Origin: Bifidobacterium sp.
GTDB taxonomy: Bacteria > Actinomycetota > Actinomycetes > Actinomycetales > Bifidobacteriaceae
Length of the DNA: 64,000 nt
Assembly: GCA_022649135.1 (NCBI GenBank)
Contig: JALCNP010000013.1
Span: forward strand, 1 to 64,000
Reading direction: 5' to 3'
Made by a program: the position numbers and the translations under genes
In this document: one piece after another, positions 39,869 to 49,829 of the stretch
How the letters are laid out: each line of letters opens with the position of its first letter
Numbering within the stretch: position 1 is the stretch's first letter
Notes under the pieces: generated by a model
Database searches by the model: none
What the model was told of the DNA's origin: nothing
The model's input: the letters and a program-made list of their open reading frames with translations, nothing else

Positions 39869-41110
39869 TCAGACCCCCGAATGCAGGGTCGCCCGACCCC
39901 GGGAATCGGGGCCGTCGGAGGCCGCGCCGTCGTGTTCCGGACCAGTGGGCGCCATGCCGTCTGATTCCGGACCGTCGGGGGGCATGGTGTCGCAATCCGT
40001 ATCGTCGGGGAGTGGGACTTCCCGATTTTCGCCGTTCTCATCGTCACGGCCGGCGGCATCCGCGCGGCCGTCGTCGTCCGTATGGCCTCCGATGCCGGTG
40101 TGGGCTGTGGAGTCCGCGGAATCCTTCACGTCCGTGTTCCCGGAATCCGTGCGCCCGTTGTCGGCGTGCCCGTCGTCCATGTGAGCGTCGTCGCCGGATC
40201 CGCTGTCTTTGCCTGTTGCCGTTCCCCCCTCGGAGCGACGCTGTCGCGCTGTCGCCGCGTGAGCGGCCTTCGTTTTCGATGCGTTTTTCCCTGAAGGGGC
40301 CTGGGTCTCGGTCCCGTTTTCCGCCTCCTGCGCGTTCTGCGTCTCCTGGCTTGTACGGTTCTTGTCGTCCTTGGAATTCTTGTCATCCTTATGGTTCCGG
40401 GCGTCTTTACGGTTCCGGTCATCCTTGGCGTCGACGGGATCCTTCGTGCGGGCCGCCTGCCGGGTCGCCCGCCTGGCCTTGTCGCTTTCGTAGCGCAGCT
40501 CCGGTCTGGACTCGAGCCGAGACAGCCCGTACCACGCCAGATTGACGATATGCGCGGCCAGCTGCTCCTTGCTTATCTTGCGACGGTCCGCCCAGTACTG
40601 ACCGGTGAAAACGGTCATCCCGACGAGCATCTGGGCATAGTACGGGGCCCCTTTCGACGGCAGATGCAGCCGCTTGAAGGAATCGGTGAGTATCTCCTCG
40701 ACCCTCATGCTCACGTCCCCCAGCAGGGAGCTGAAGGATCCCGCGGGATCGGTGCTCGGCGAATCCCTGACGAGCACCTGGAAGCCCTCGGCATCCTCTT
40801 CGATGTAGGTGAGCAGGGCAAGCGCCGTGCGTTCGACTATCTGGCGTGGATGCGCCTCCGGCTGGGCCAGGGCTTTGGCCAGCGCATCCGTCAGAGCGCG
40901 CATCTCCCGATCCACCACTACGGCGTAAAGGCCCTCCTTGCCCCCAAAATGCTCGTAGACGATCGGCTTGCTCACTTTTGCGCTCGCGGCGATTTCCTCC
41001 ACGCTCACCGCTTCGAAGCCCTTGGATGCGAAGAGAGAGCGCCCGACGCTGATAAGCTGCTCGCGTCGTTGGAACGATGTCATTCTGGAAGCATGTGCCA
41101 TGATTCCCAT
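39869..41110 (-). CDS. TetR-family regulator with very long disordered tail
   Basis: 413 residues. Residues about 10-60 are the TetR HTH (RREQLISVGRSLFASKGFEAV, VSVEEIAASAKVSKPIVYEHFGGKEGL). The ligand domain runs to about 215. The remaining 200 residues are low complexity: first Lys/Asp/Asn-rich (NRKDARNHKDDKNSKDDKNR), then Asp/Gly/Thr-rich and acidic to the end. Normal TetR proteins end near 200-220. It is divergent from ftsY with about 36 bases between starts, so it may regulate it. Start at ATG 41110; 41101 is an alternative. Confidence 0.82.
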   Translation of the reverse strand: MGIMAHASRMTSFQRREQLISVGRSLFASKGFEAVSVEEIAASAKVSKPIVYEHFGGKEGLYAVVVDREMRALTDALAKALAQPEAHPRQIVERTALALLTYIEEDAEGFQVLVRDSPSTDPAGSFSSLLGDVSMRVEEILTDSFKRLHLPSKGAPYYAQMLVGMTVFTGQYWADRRKISKEQLAAHIVNLAWYGLSRLESRPELRYESDKARRATRQAARTKDPVDAKDDRNRKDARNHKDDKNSKDDKNRTSQETQNAQEAENGTETQAPSGKNASKTKAAHAATARQRRSEGGTATGKDSGSGDDAHMDDGHADNGRTDSGNTDVKDSADSTAHTGIGGHTDDDGRADAAGRDDENGENREVPLPDDTDCDTMPPDGPESDGMAPTGPEHDGAASDGPDSRGRATLHSGV

Positions 41111-41146
41111 GTTCCCACGGGAGGCGGATGAATGAGAGGAGGGCGC

Positions 41147-42361
41147 ATGGGGCTGTCCTTTGAAAACCATAGGCTGTTCATTATGAATACATATGCTGTT
41201 GTCGGTGTCATCGTGCTTGCGGTCGCGGCGCTGCTGCTGGTCGTCGTCGGGGCGTCCGTGTGGATCGGGCGCTCGAAGCGCTCCGATCGCGCCCGGAGGA
41301 TAGACGACGAGATCATCGATAGGAACACCTCCGATCTGGGGACTCTGGCACAGTCCCGAAGCTCCCGCGCGCCCGAGGCCCCGAATCGGAAGACCCCGGA
41401 GCCGGTGCCCGGCGCCGGTGCGAACGAGATTCCCGAATCCGTGCCGTCTCGTTCCGAGAGACTCAAGGCGAGGCTGTCGACAAGTTCGAATCCCCTGGGA
41501 AGGGCGCTTTTCAATATCCTCGCCAGGGACCATCTCGGGGAACAGGACTGGCAGGACGTCGAGGACACCCTGCTGCTTGCCGACGTCGGCGCCGATGCCA
41601 GCGCCGGACTCGTCGAGCAGCTTCGCGCAGACGCGCGCATCGCCGGGACATCCGATCCCGATGAGATCCGCCGGGCCCTGCGGTCAAAGCTGATGGGGCT
41701 GGTGAATCCGGAACTCGATCGCCGTCTCAACGCGGACAAGCCTGATTCCCCCAGACCGAGCGTCATCATCATGGTGGGCGTCAACGGCACCGGCAAGACC
41801 ACGACGGCGGGCAAGCTGGCCCGTCTCTTCGTCGCCGGCGGCAAACGCGTCATCATGGGTGCGGCCGACACCTTCCGGGCCGCTGCTGCGGATCAGTTGG
41901 AAACATGGGGCGCGAAGGTGGGGGTGCCGGTGGTCCGGGCGGACCATGACGGTGCCGATCCTGCCTCCGTCGCCTTCGAGGCGGCGAAGCGCGCGAAGGA
42001 GGAGGACGTCGACGTGCTCATCATCGACACGGCCGGACGGCTTCAGAACAAGGCGAATCTCATGGATGAGCTCGGCAAGATCCGCCGCGTCGTCGAGAAG
42101 ACACTGCCGGTCGACGAGGTGCTTCTCGTGCTTGACGCGACCACAGGGCAGAACGGCATGACCCAGGCGAAGGTCTTCGCCCAGGCCATCGGCATCACCG
42201 GCGTGGTCCTTTCCAAACTTGACGGCTCCGCCAAGGGCGGCATTGTGGTTTCCGTGCAGCGCGAGCTGGGGGTGCCCGTCAAGCTCGTCGGTCTCGGGGA
42301 GGGGCCGGACGACCTCGCCCCGTTCGATCCCGGGGATTTCGTCGACGGAATCCTCGGCTGA
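41147..42361 (+). CDS. ftsY: FtsY, signal recognition particle receptor
   Basis: 404 residues from the ATG with GGAGGG at good distance; an alternative ATG is at 41183. N-terminal hydrophobic helix (NTYAVVGVIVLAVAALLLVV) anchors it in the membrane, then a charged linker, the four-helix N domain and the G domain with GVNGTGKTTT, DTFRAAA, DTAGR and the closing GLGEGPDDLAPFDP. It docks ribosome-SRP complexes for membrane-protein insertion. Confidence 0.96.
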   Translation: MGLSFENHRLFIMNTYAVVGVIVLAVAALLLVVVGASVWIGRSKRSDRARRIDDEIIDRNTSDLGTLAQSRSSRAPEAPNRKTPEPVPGAGANEIPESVPSRSERLKARLSTSSNPLGRALFNILARDHLGEQDWQDVEDTLLLADVGADASAGLVEQLRADARIAGTSDPDEIRRALRSKLMGLVNPELDRRLNADKPDSPRPSVIIMVGVNGTGKTTTAGKLARLFVAGGKRVIMGAADTFRAAAADQLETWGAKVGVPVVRADHDGADPASVAFEAAKRAKEEDVDVLIIDTAGRLQNKANLMDELGKIRRVVEKTLPVDEVLLVLDATTGQNGMTQAKVFAQAIGITGVVLSKLDGSAKGGIVVSVQRELGVPVKLVGLGEGPDDLAPFDPGDFVDGILG

Positions 42362-42539
42362 ACCACGGTGTCGTGTGGGCCCTCCACGCGCAGGGGAGTG
42401 TCGTCATGTGAGGTTTCCGATGATCCGCGGCGCCGTTCCCCCGCGATTTTTTTCATGATGGTATGGGACAATTTCAACGAAAGCGGCACGAAAGGACGAC
42501 CTGTGCGGGCGTGATCACCAAACGTTCTTTACATGATCG

Positions 42540-42565
42540 TAACCTCTCGTAACGTTTTGAAAACC
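42540..42565 (+). promoter_or_regulatory. Candidate nitrogen-control operator upstream of amtB
   Basis: GTAAC half-sites at 42540 and 42550 and GAAAAC at 42560, phased by ten bases, recall GlnR-type boxes of actinobacteria (GTnAC-n6-GnAAC) but do not match the spacing exactly. The other bases from 42362 to 42679 hold no gene I can support. Confidence 0.4.
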
Positions 42566-42679
42566 CGACTAGCGTTCGATAACGGTGTTAGCCTCCCACA
42601 AGGGGGAGCGTAAACGAATGAGAAAACAGTCTGGTCCGCGAAAGCGGTCGGCTCAAACAAGAAGAGAGGGAGGTAGAGC

Positions 42680-44303
<1,624 letters not shown>

Positions 44304-44361
44304 CACTCTCGATTCGACCGGCCGGGCAAGGCGACGCCTTCCGAGGCCGGCTGCGATGATC

Positions 44362-44411
44362 ATGGCTCAATCCCCGCGTGCGGTGCATCCGGCGTGCGGG
44401 GATTGAGCCAT
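44362..44411. terminator. Hairpin between glnB and glnD
   Basis: ATGGCTCAATCCCCGC (44362-44377) pairs with GCGGGGATTGAGCCAT (44396-44411), 16 bp. T-run is weak (TATTC), so it may only reduce readthrough into glnD. Confidence 0.7.
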
Positions 44412-44549
44412 ATTCGGGCATCGTTGTCGCGTGCGCCCGAGCCGGGGTCGGCATCTGTCGTGGACCGCTCGGTGCGTGGATGGCAATGCTGTGGCCGCCG
44501 CCGATAACCGGCTTTCCGGGCACGGCGAATTCGGCGAAGGAACGGCATT

Positions 44550-46391
44550 ATGGAATCTGCGGTTGACGGTCTCAAGCGGCGCTTCATGGAGATGAGCCGC
44601 CCGGACGATGACGGTGTGTACCGCAACGGCGCATTGAAGCGCCGCAGACGCACCGATGTCGCGATGCAAAGCCTACGTGAACTGTGGGGGCAGGCCACGC
44701 GGTCCGTGGCCTTCGACGTGCCCGAAACGGGGGTGGGGCTTGCTGCGGTGGGTTCCCTGGCACGCGGGCAGATCGGTCCGAGCTCCGATCTCGACCTGGT
44801 GCTGATCTACGAGAACCACGCCCTCAAGGACGGCCAGCTCAACGAACTGGCGAACAAGCTGTGGTACCCGCTCTGGGATTGCGGTCTTGACCTCGATCAT
44901 GCCGCGCGCACCCGCCAGCAGTGCGAGTCGGTGACGGACAGCGATGTGCCGGCCGTCATGGGCTGGCTGAACGTGCGCCCGGTCGCCGGAGATCGCGGTC
45001 TGGTCGAGGCAACCGCGACATCCATTCTCGAGCGGTGGCGGAGGACCGCGCGCAAAAGGCTTCCCGAGGTGCTTGGCACGGCGGTCTCCCGACTCGACGA
45101 GTTCGGGCGTCTCGCGTATCTCAACCAGCCAAACATCAAGGAGTCGCGCGGAGGTCTGCGCGACACGATCCTCATCTCCGCCCTTGCCTCGTCATGGTTG
45201 GCCGACAGACCGCACGGGCGCTACGACGATGCCGTCGACAGGCTTCTGGACGTGCGCGACTGCGTACACCTCGCCGCGGGCAAGGACACCAACCTTTTGC
45301 TGTCCGCCTACCAGACGATGGTGGCGGGCATGCTTGGCCTCGCCGATCCCACGCTTCCCCAGGAGCAGCGGGACAGCCGGTCCGTCGACGATCTGCAAAC
45401 GCTTCTCGCCAGAATCGGCCGCCAGATAGCGTTCTCGCTCGACCTCACCTCGTCGAGGGCCGACCACTCGCTGACCCATGATGCGCCCCGATTCGCGTTT
45501 TTCCAGATACTCAGGCCCCGTGAGGGAGGCAAACGCGAGCCCCCGAAGTTCAACGTTCTTGCGCCGGGTGTCGCCGAGCATGAGCGGGAGATCGTTCTCG
45601 CCCCCGATGCCAGGCCGGATCGGGATGCCGTGCTTCCTCTGCGGGTATCGGTCGCCGCCGCGCAGCGCGCCATGCCCATCAATCCCGTGACCCTGACGAA
45701 TCTCAAGCGCTGCCCGATCCACGATTCCGTGTGGAGCGCCGAATCGCGCGATCTGTTCGTGCGGCTTCTCTCCTATGGCCCCGCTCTGCTGGACGTGTGG
45801 GAGGAGATCGACTTCGTCGACATCCCCGGACGGTGGATCCCCGAATGGCTGGGCGTGCGCAACAGGCCTTCGGCGTCGGCGGCCCACCGCTATACGATCG
45901 ACAGGCACATGGTGGAGGTGACCTCCCGTCTGGGCCGGGAGTCCCCGAGCTTCGGCCGCTATGACGACGAGCACTACCGGGCGCTGCTTCTCGCCGGCAT
46001 CCTGCACGACATCGGCAAACGTCCCTTCATCGCGGACCATGCGGCTGAGGGGGCCAGACACGTCCCGGTGATTCTTGGCCGCATGGGCTTCGACCCGGAG
46101 GTGATCCGCATGGCGACGCTGCTGGTGCGCGAGCATCTGACGCTTTCGCAGTTCGCGACATCCAAGGATCCGCATGATCCCTCCGTGGCCCGAGATCTGG
46201 CCGCCAGGCTCGAAGAGGATCCGGTGGTGCTCGACATGCTCTTCGATCTCACCCGGGCCGATGGCTCCTCTCTTGGGGCCACACCGGGGGAGACCATCAC
46301 GAAGCAGTACGGCTGGTCCACATGGAGGGAGACGACGGTGCGCATGATGTACCGTGCGGTGCGCGAGGCTATGGCCGGCAGGGAGGGGTAG
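44550..46391 (+). CDS. glnD: GlnD, PII-modifying nucleotidyltransferase lacking ACT domains
   Basis: 613 residues. Nucleotidyltransferase motif GSLARGQIGPSSDLDLVLIY near residue 70; GlnD-UTase linker; HD hydrolase domain with HDIGKRPF near residue 490. Typical GlnD has about 800-900 residues with two C-terminal ACT domains that sense glutamine; here the protein ends shortly after the HD domain. In actinobacteria GlnD adenylylates PII. The missing ACT part suggests another way of sensing nitrogen. Confidence 0.9.
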   Translation: MESAVDGLKRRFMEMSRPDDDGVYRNGALKRRRRTDVAMQSLRELWGQATRSVAFDVPETGVGLAAVGSLARGQIGPSSDLDLVLIYENHALKDGQLNELANKLWYPLWDCGLDLDHAARTRQQCESVTDSDVPAVMGWLNVRPVAGDRGLVEATATSILERWRRTARKRLPEVLGTAVSRLDEFGRLAYLNQPNIKESRGGLRDTILISALASSWLADRPHGRYDDAVDRLLDVRDCVHLAAGKDTNLLLSAYQTMVAGMLGLADPTLPQEQRDSRSVDDLQTLLARIGRQIAFSLDLTSSRADHSLTHDAPRFAFFQILRPREGGKREPPKFNVLAPGVAEHEREIVLAPDARPDRDAVLPLRVSVAAAQRAMPINPVTLTNLKRCPIHDSVWSAESRDLFVRLLSYGPALLDVWEEIDFVDIPGRWIPEWLGVRNRPSASAAHRYTIDRHMVEVTSRLGRESPSFGRYDDEHYRALLLAGILHDIGKRPFIADHAAEGARHVPVILGRMGFDPEVIRMATLLVREHLTLSQFATSKDPHDPSVARDLAARLEEDPVVLDMLFDLTRADGSSLGATPGETITKQYGWSTWRETTVRMMYRAVREAMAGREG

Positions 46392-46406
46392 CCCGCGGCG
46401 GCCGGC

Positions 46407-47852
46407 TCATCGCATCCATGCGTCGGTGCGTATGCGCAGACCGTTGAACACGGCCCTCATGCCCACGAAGATGATGCTGATGGCCGACCACAGCGTCACC
46501 ATGCGCAGCGTGTCACCCATGTCGGTCCTCGTGTCGAGCATGTTGATCAGGAGCAGAACGGGAAGGTACGTCGCTGCCGTCAGCGTGCAGGTGACGGCCA
46601 GATACGTGTAGTCACCAGCGCCGATGAGGATTCCGTCCACCGCCCACATCCAGCCTCCCAGAGGCAGAAACACACCCAGAACGACCATTCCCACGGTGAT
46701 GAGCTGCTGGACGGACTCTGTGGGGCTGAACAGGGGTGCCGCGAGCAGTCCCATGGCCACCGTGCCCAGGCCGATGACGATGCCCGACCCGAATCCCGCC
46801 CTTGCGCACGCGGCGGTAAGCGTTCGCGCCCGGCGGATGTTGCGGGCCCCGAGTTCCGTGGCCACAAGCGTCTGCCCTGCTATCCCGACGGCATCGAGCA
46901 TGTTGATGAGGAAATTCCATGTGGAGTTCACGGCCTGGTATGCGGCGAGAACACGCACTCCCATATGCGTCGCGAGAACGACCGTTCCCACTATGGCGGC
47001 CCTCAGGGCCAGGGTCCGTATGAACAGGGGGATGCCGTCGCCCGCCGTTCCCAGGATTCCCCGTAGCCTCGGCCTGCAGCTCGCGCCCTCCGCCCGCGAC
47101 CACAGCACGGCCGGAACGACGAGGAACAGTCCCATGAACCATTGGGCGATGAGGGTCGCGAAGCCCGAACCCATGATTCCCCAGCGCAGCCCGTACACGA
47201 ACAGCACGTCGAGCACCGTGTTCGCCACCGCCCCCAGAACGGCGGCGATCAGAGTGACCCGCACCTTCTTCAATCCCCGGAAGATGCCGTTTGCCGCATA
47301 GACGAGCAGCATCCCCGGCAGACCGAACACGATGGCCTGCACATAGGCCGTGGCATTGTCCAGAACCACTCCCTCCGCGCCCATGGCCGAGCATAGGGGC
47401 CTTGCCGTGGCGAAAAGCGCCAGGGAGATCACGACGCCGATGAGCAGTGCGAGCCACAGCCCGTCGATGCCCGCCTCGAGCCCTTCGCGACGCTTTCCGG
47501 CGCCCATGAGATGCGCCACCTGCGACGTGGTGCCGTAGGCGAGGAACACGCACAGGCCCACCGTGGTGAGAATGATCGTGGATCCCACCGACAGTCCCGC
47601 CATTGCGGCATCGCTGATGTGGCCGACGATTGCGGTGTCGATCAGAATGAATGCCGGTTCCGCGATGAGCTGGCCGAACGTCGGCAGGGCAAGGGCGAAT
47701 ATCTGACGGCTGATCCGGCGTCTGTCGTCGAGATCCCGCCCGGCGCCGGTGAAATCCGTCCCGGCCTCATCGCGCTGTCGGGGCGTCGCGTCGTCGGTTC
47801 CTTTCGTTCCGGTCGTTCCTTGTGGCAATTCATCTCCCTGCTGGTGGTGCAT
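46407..47852 (-). CDS. MATE-family efflux transporter (DinF-like)
   Basis: 481 residues, twelve membrane segments after a 40-residue hydrophilic head (start at ATG 47852). DinF-type MATE features: QIFALALPTFGQLIAEPAFILIDTAIVGH at the start and ANGIFRGLKKVR in the middle. Exports organic cations or drugs with a Na+ or H+ gradient. Convergent with glnD. Confidence 0.88.
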   Translation of the reverse strand: MHHQQGDELPQGTTGTKGTDDATPRQRDEAGTDFTGAGRDLDDRRRISRQIFALALPTFGQLIAEPAFILIDTAIVGHISDAAMAGLSVGSTIILTTVGLCVFLAYGTTSQVAHLMGAGKRREGLEAGIDGLWLALLIGVVISLALFATARPLCSAMGAEGVVLDNATAYVQAIVFGLPGMLLVYAANGIFRGLKKVRVTLIAAVLGAVANTVLDVLFVYGLRWGIMGSGFATLIAQWFMGLFLVVPAVLWSRAEGASCRPRLRGILGTAGDGIPLFIRTLALRAAIVGTVVLATHMGVRVLAAYQAVNSTWNFLINMLDAVGIAGQTLVATELGARNIRRARTLTAACARAGFGSGIVIGLGTVAMGLLAAPLFSPTESVQQLITVGMVVLGVFLPLGGWMWAVDGILIGAGDYTYLAVTCTLTAATYLPVLLLINMLDTRTDMGDTLRMVTLWSAISIIFVGMRAVFNGLRIRTDAWMR

Positions 47853-48193
47853 GCTTGCCCAGTGTAATTGTCGGAAGGCCTGTGCGCAGACCGGCCTGTT
47901 CGGTATTCGGATGTCTGCGGTATCCGGGTTGTGCGGCATGTGGATGCGCACGGCAGACGGACGGACATGCGTGGAACGGGGTGTGCGTGGAACGGGTGTG
48001 CGCGCAACGGACGCGCAACGCCGTCCCTGTACGCATCGGATCGATGGCCGACGGCGTGTCCCCCCGCATTCGTGTCCGGCCCGCCGACGCGTTTCGGCGG
48101 TAGATATGGCGGGCCGCCTGCGCGTCCGAAATGGTGCTGATCGGCTAGCACCATATTCGCATTTAGGCAAGCTCCTTTCACCGTCGGTTTTTC
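47853..48193. other. Intergenic stretch without a supported gene
   Basis: GC-rich, with imperfect direct repeats of the type GTGGAACGGGTGTG near 47970-48000. Open frames here are shadows. It leads into the DnaA-box cluster. Confidence 0.5.
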
Positions 48194-48297
48194 TTATCCC
48201 CACCCTGTGCACAGAGTTATCCCCAGCATGTGGATAACTTTGTGGATTGTCCCCTGTCACACGCCGAAAATGTGGATAACATTTTTTTCCATCCACA
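48194..48297. promoter_or_regulatory. Cluster of DnaA boxes upstream of dnaB
   Basis: TTATCCCCA at 48194-48202 and 48217-48225, TGTGGATAA at 48229-48237 and 48271-48279, a weaker TGTGGATT at 48241-48248, and ATCCACA at 48291-48297. AT-rich stretch after 48280. Six boxes in 104 bases suggest DnaA control of dnaB, or a DnaA-titration or origin-like site. Confidence 0.8.
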
Positions 48298-48386
48298 ATG
48301 GATTGCTCCGCGCGAGTCGCGGGCGGTCGTCATCACCCGGAGGAAAAGATGTCGGCAACTCCGCCCGTGTTCCTATACTCGAAGCT

Positions 48387-49829
48387 ATGGCAGATGGAAC
48401 TTCATGGGCTGATTCGCGCCTCCAGGCGCACGGCAACGGCTACGCATCGGGCTCGGCGTATTCCGAGGGAGCCGGTGCGCATCCGCATGACGCCTTGTTC
48501 GATCGTGTGCCTCCGCATGACGACGATGCCGAGATGGCCGTCCTGGGCGGGATGCTCATGAGCAAGGACGCCATCGGCGAGGTCTCGCAGATGATAGACG
48601 TCTCGGATTTCTACCAGCCCAAGCATCAGACGATCTACGAATCGATCATCACCCTGTTCTCCTCGTCGCAGCCCGTGGACATAGTCCTGGTCGCCAACGA
48701 GCTGCTCAAGGCGGGAGATCTCGAGAAGGTGGGTGGCGCCGATTATCTCCACAGTCTCGTGGCCTCCGTTCCCACGGCGGCGAATGCCACGTATTACGCC
48801 GAAATCGTGCACCAGCGCGCCATTCTGCGCAACGTCATAGCGGCCGGCACCAAAATAGCCCAGCTTGGGTATTCCGCGGAGGGATCCCAGGCCGAGGACG
48901 TGGTCAACCTCGCCCAATCCGAAGTCTACGAGATGAGCGTGGGAAAGGTCCGCCAGGATTATTCGGCCATAGGGCCCGTCGTCCACGACACCCTCGATCA
49001 GCTCGACAAGATGCAGAACCATGAGATCGAGCGGGGCGTCCCCACGGGGTTCCGAGACATGGACGAAGTCACGCAGGGACTGCAGCCGGGGCAGATGATC
49101 GTGGTCGCGGGCCGGCCCGCAATGGGAAAGTCGACGCTGGGGATCGACTTCGCCCGTTCGGCGGCGTTGCACCACAACATGACCTCGATCGTGTTCTCGT
49201 TGGAGATGAGCAAGGTGGAGCTCGCCCAGCGCATCATCTCCGCCGAGACCAACATCCCGCTCGTCGCCATGCGCAAGGCCGACGACATCACCCCCGAGCG
49301 GTGGAACACGCTGAACAACTTCTGGAACACGATGCAGAGCGCCCCCCTGTTCATCGATGACAGCCCCAACATGAGCCTCATGGAGATACGGGCGAAATGT
49401 CGCAGACTCAAGCAGACCAACGACCTTCGACTCGTCATCATCGACTACCTGCAGCTGATGAGCTCCGGCAAGCGCGTGGAGAGCCGCCAGCAGGAGGTCT
49501 CCGAATTCTCCCGTGCCCTCAAGCTTCTCGCCAAGGAGCTTGAGGTCCCCGTCGTCGCGCTCAGCCAGCTCAACCGCGGGCCCGAAATGAGAAACGACAA
49601 GAAGCCGCAGCTTTCTGATCTGCGCGAATCCGGGTCGATCGAGCAGGACGCCGACGTGGTGTTTCTGGTTCACCGACCCGATTTCTACGACAAGGAGGAC
49701 CGACCGGGGGAGGCCGACATCATCATGGCGAAACACCGTAACGGCCCCACCGAAACCTTCCACCTCGCATTCCTCGGATCGACTTCGAAATTCAAGGACA
49801 TGCCGCAGGACTACAACCAGGGAGTGTGA
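48387..49829 (+). CDS. dnaB: Replicative DNA helicase DnaB
   Basis: 480 residues from ATGGCAGATGG at 48387; TATACT ends 7 bases before it, so the mRNA is probably leaderless. Frames open upstream cross the DnaA boxes and are rejected. N-terminal domain VPPHDDDAEMAVLGGMLMSKDAIGEV, linker, RecA-like core with Walker A GRPAMGKST near residue 248, Walker B LRLVIIDYLQLMSS and the SEFSRALKLLAKELEVPVVALSQLNRG helix. No intein. Followed by murT with overlapping stop/start (TGATG). Confidence 0.96.
   Translation: MADGTSWADSRLQAHGNGYASGSAYSEGAGAHPHDALFDRVPPHDDDAEMAVLGGMLMSKDAIGEVSQMIDVSDFYQPKHQTIYESIITLFSSSQPVDIVLVANELLKAGDLEKVGGADYLHSLVASVPTAANATYYAEIVHQRAILRNVIAAGTKIAQLGYSAEGSQAEDVVNLAQSEVYEMSVGKVRQDYSAIGPVVHDTLDQLDKMQNHEIERGVPTGFRDMDEVTQGLQPGQMIVVAGRPAMGKSTLGIDFARSAALHHNMTSIVFSLEMSKVELAQRIISAETNIPLVAMRKADDITPERWNTLNNFWNTMQSAPLFIDDSPNMSLMEIRAKCRRLKQTNDLRLVIIDYLQLMSSGKRVESRQQEVSEFSRALKLLAKELEVPVVALSQLNRGPEMRNDKKPQLSDLRESGSIEQDADVVFLVHRPDFYDKEDRPGEADIIMAKHRNGPTETFHLAFLGSTSKFKDMPQDYNQGV

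Noticed and set aside
47642..48181. Minus-strand frame upstream of the MATE gene
   Set aside because: Repeat-driven composition, no start signal, overlaps the MATE head in another frame.
48207..48386. Upstream extension of dnaB
   Set aside because: It would translate the DnaA boxes; the ATG at 48387 behind TATACT matches the family start.
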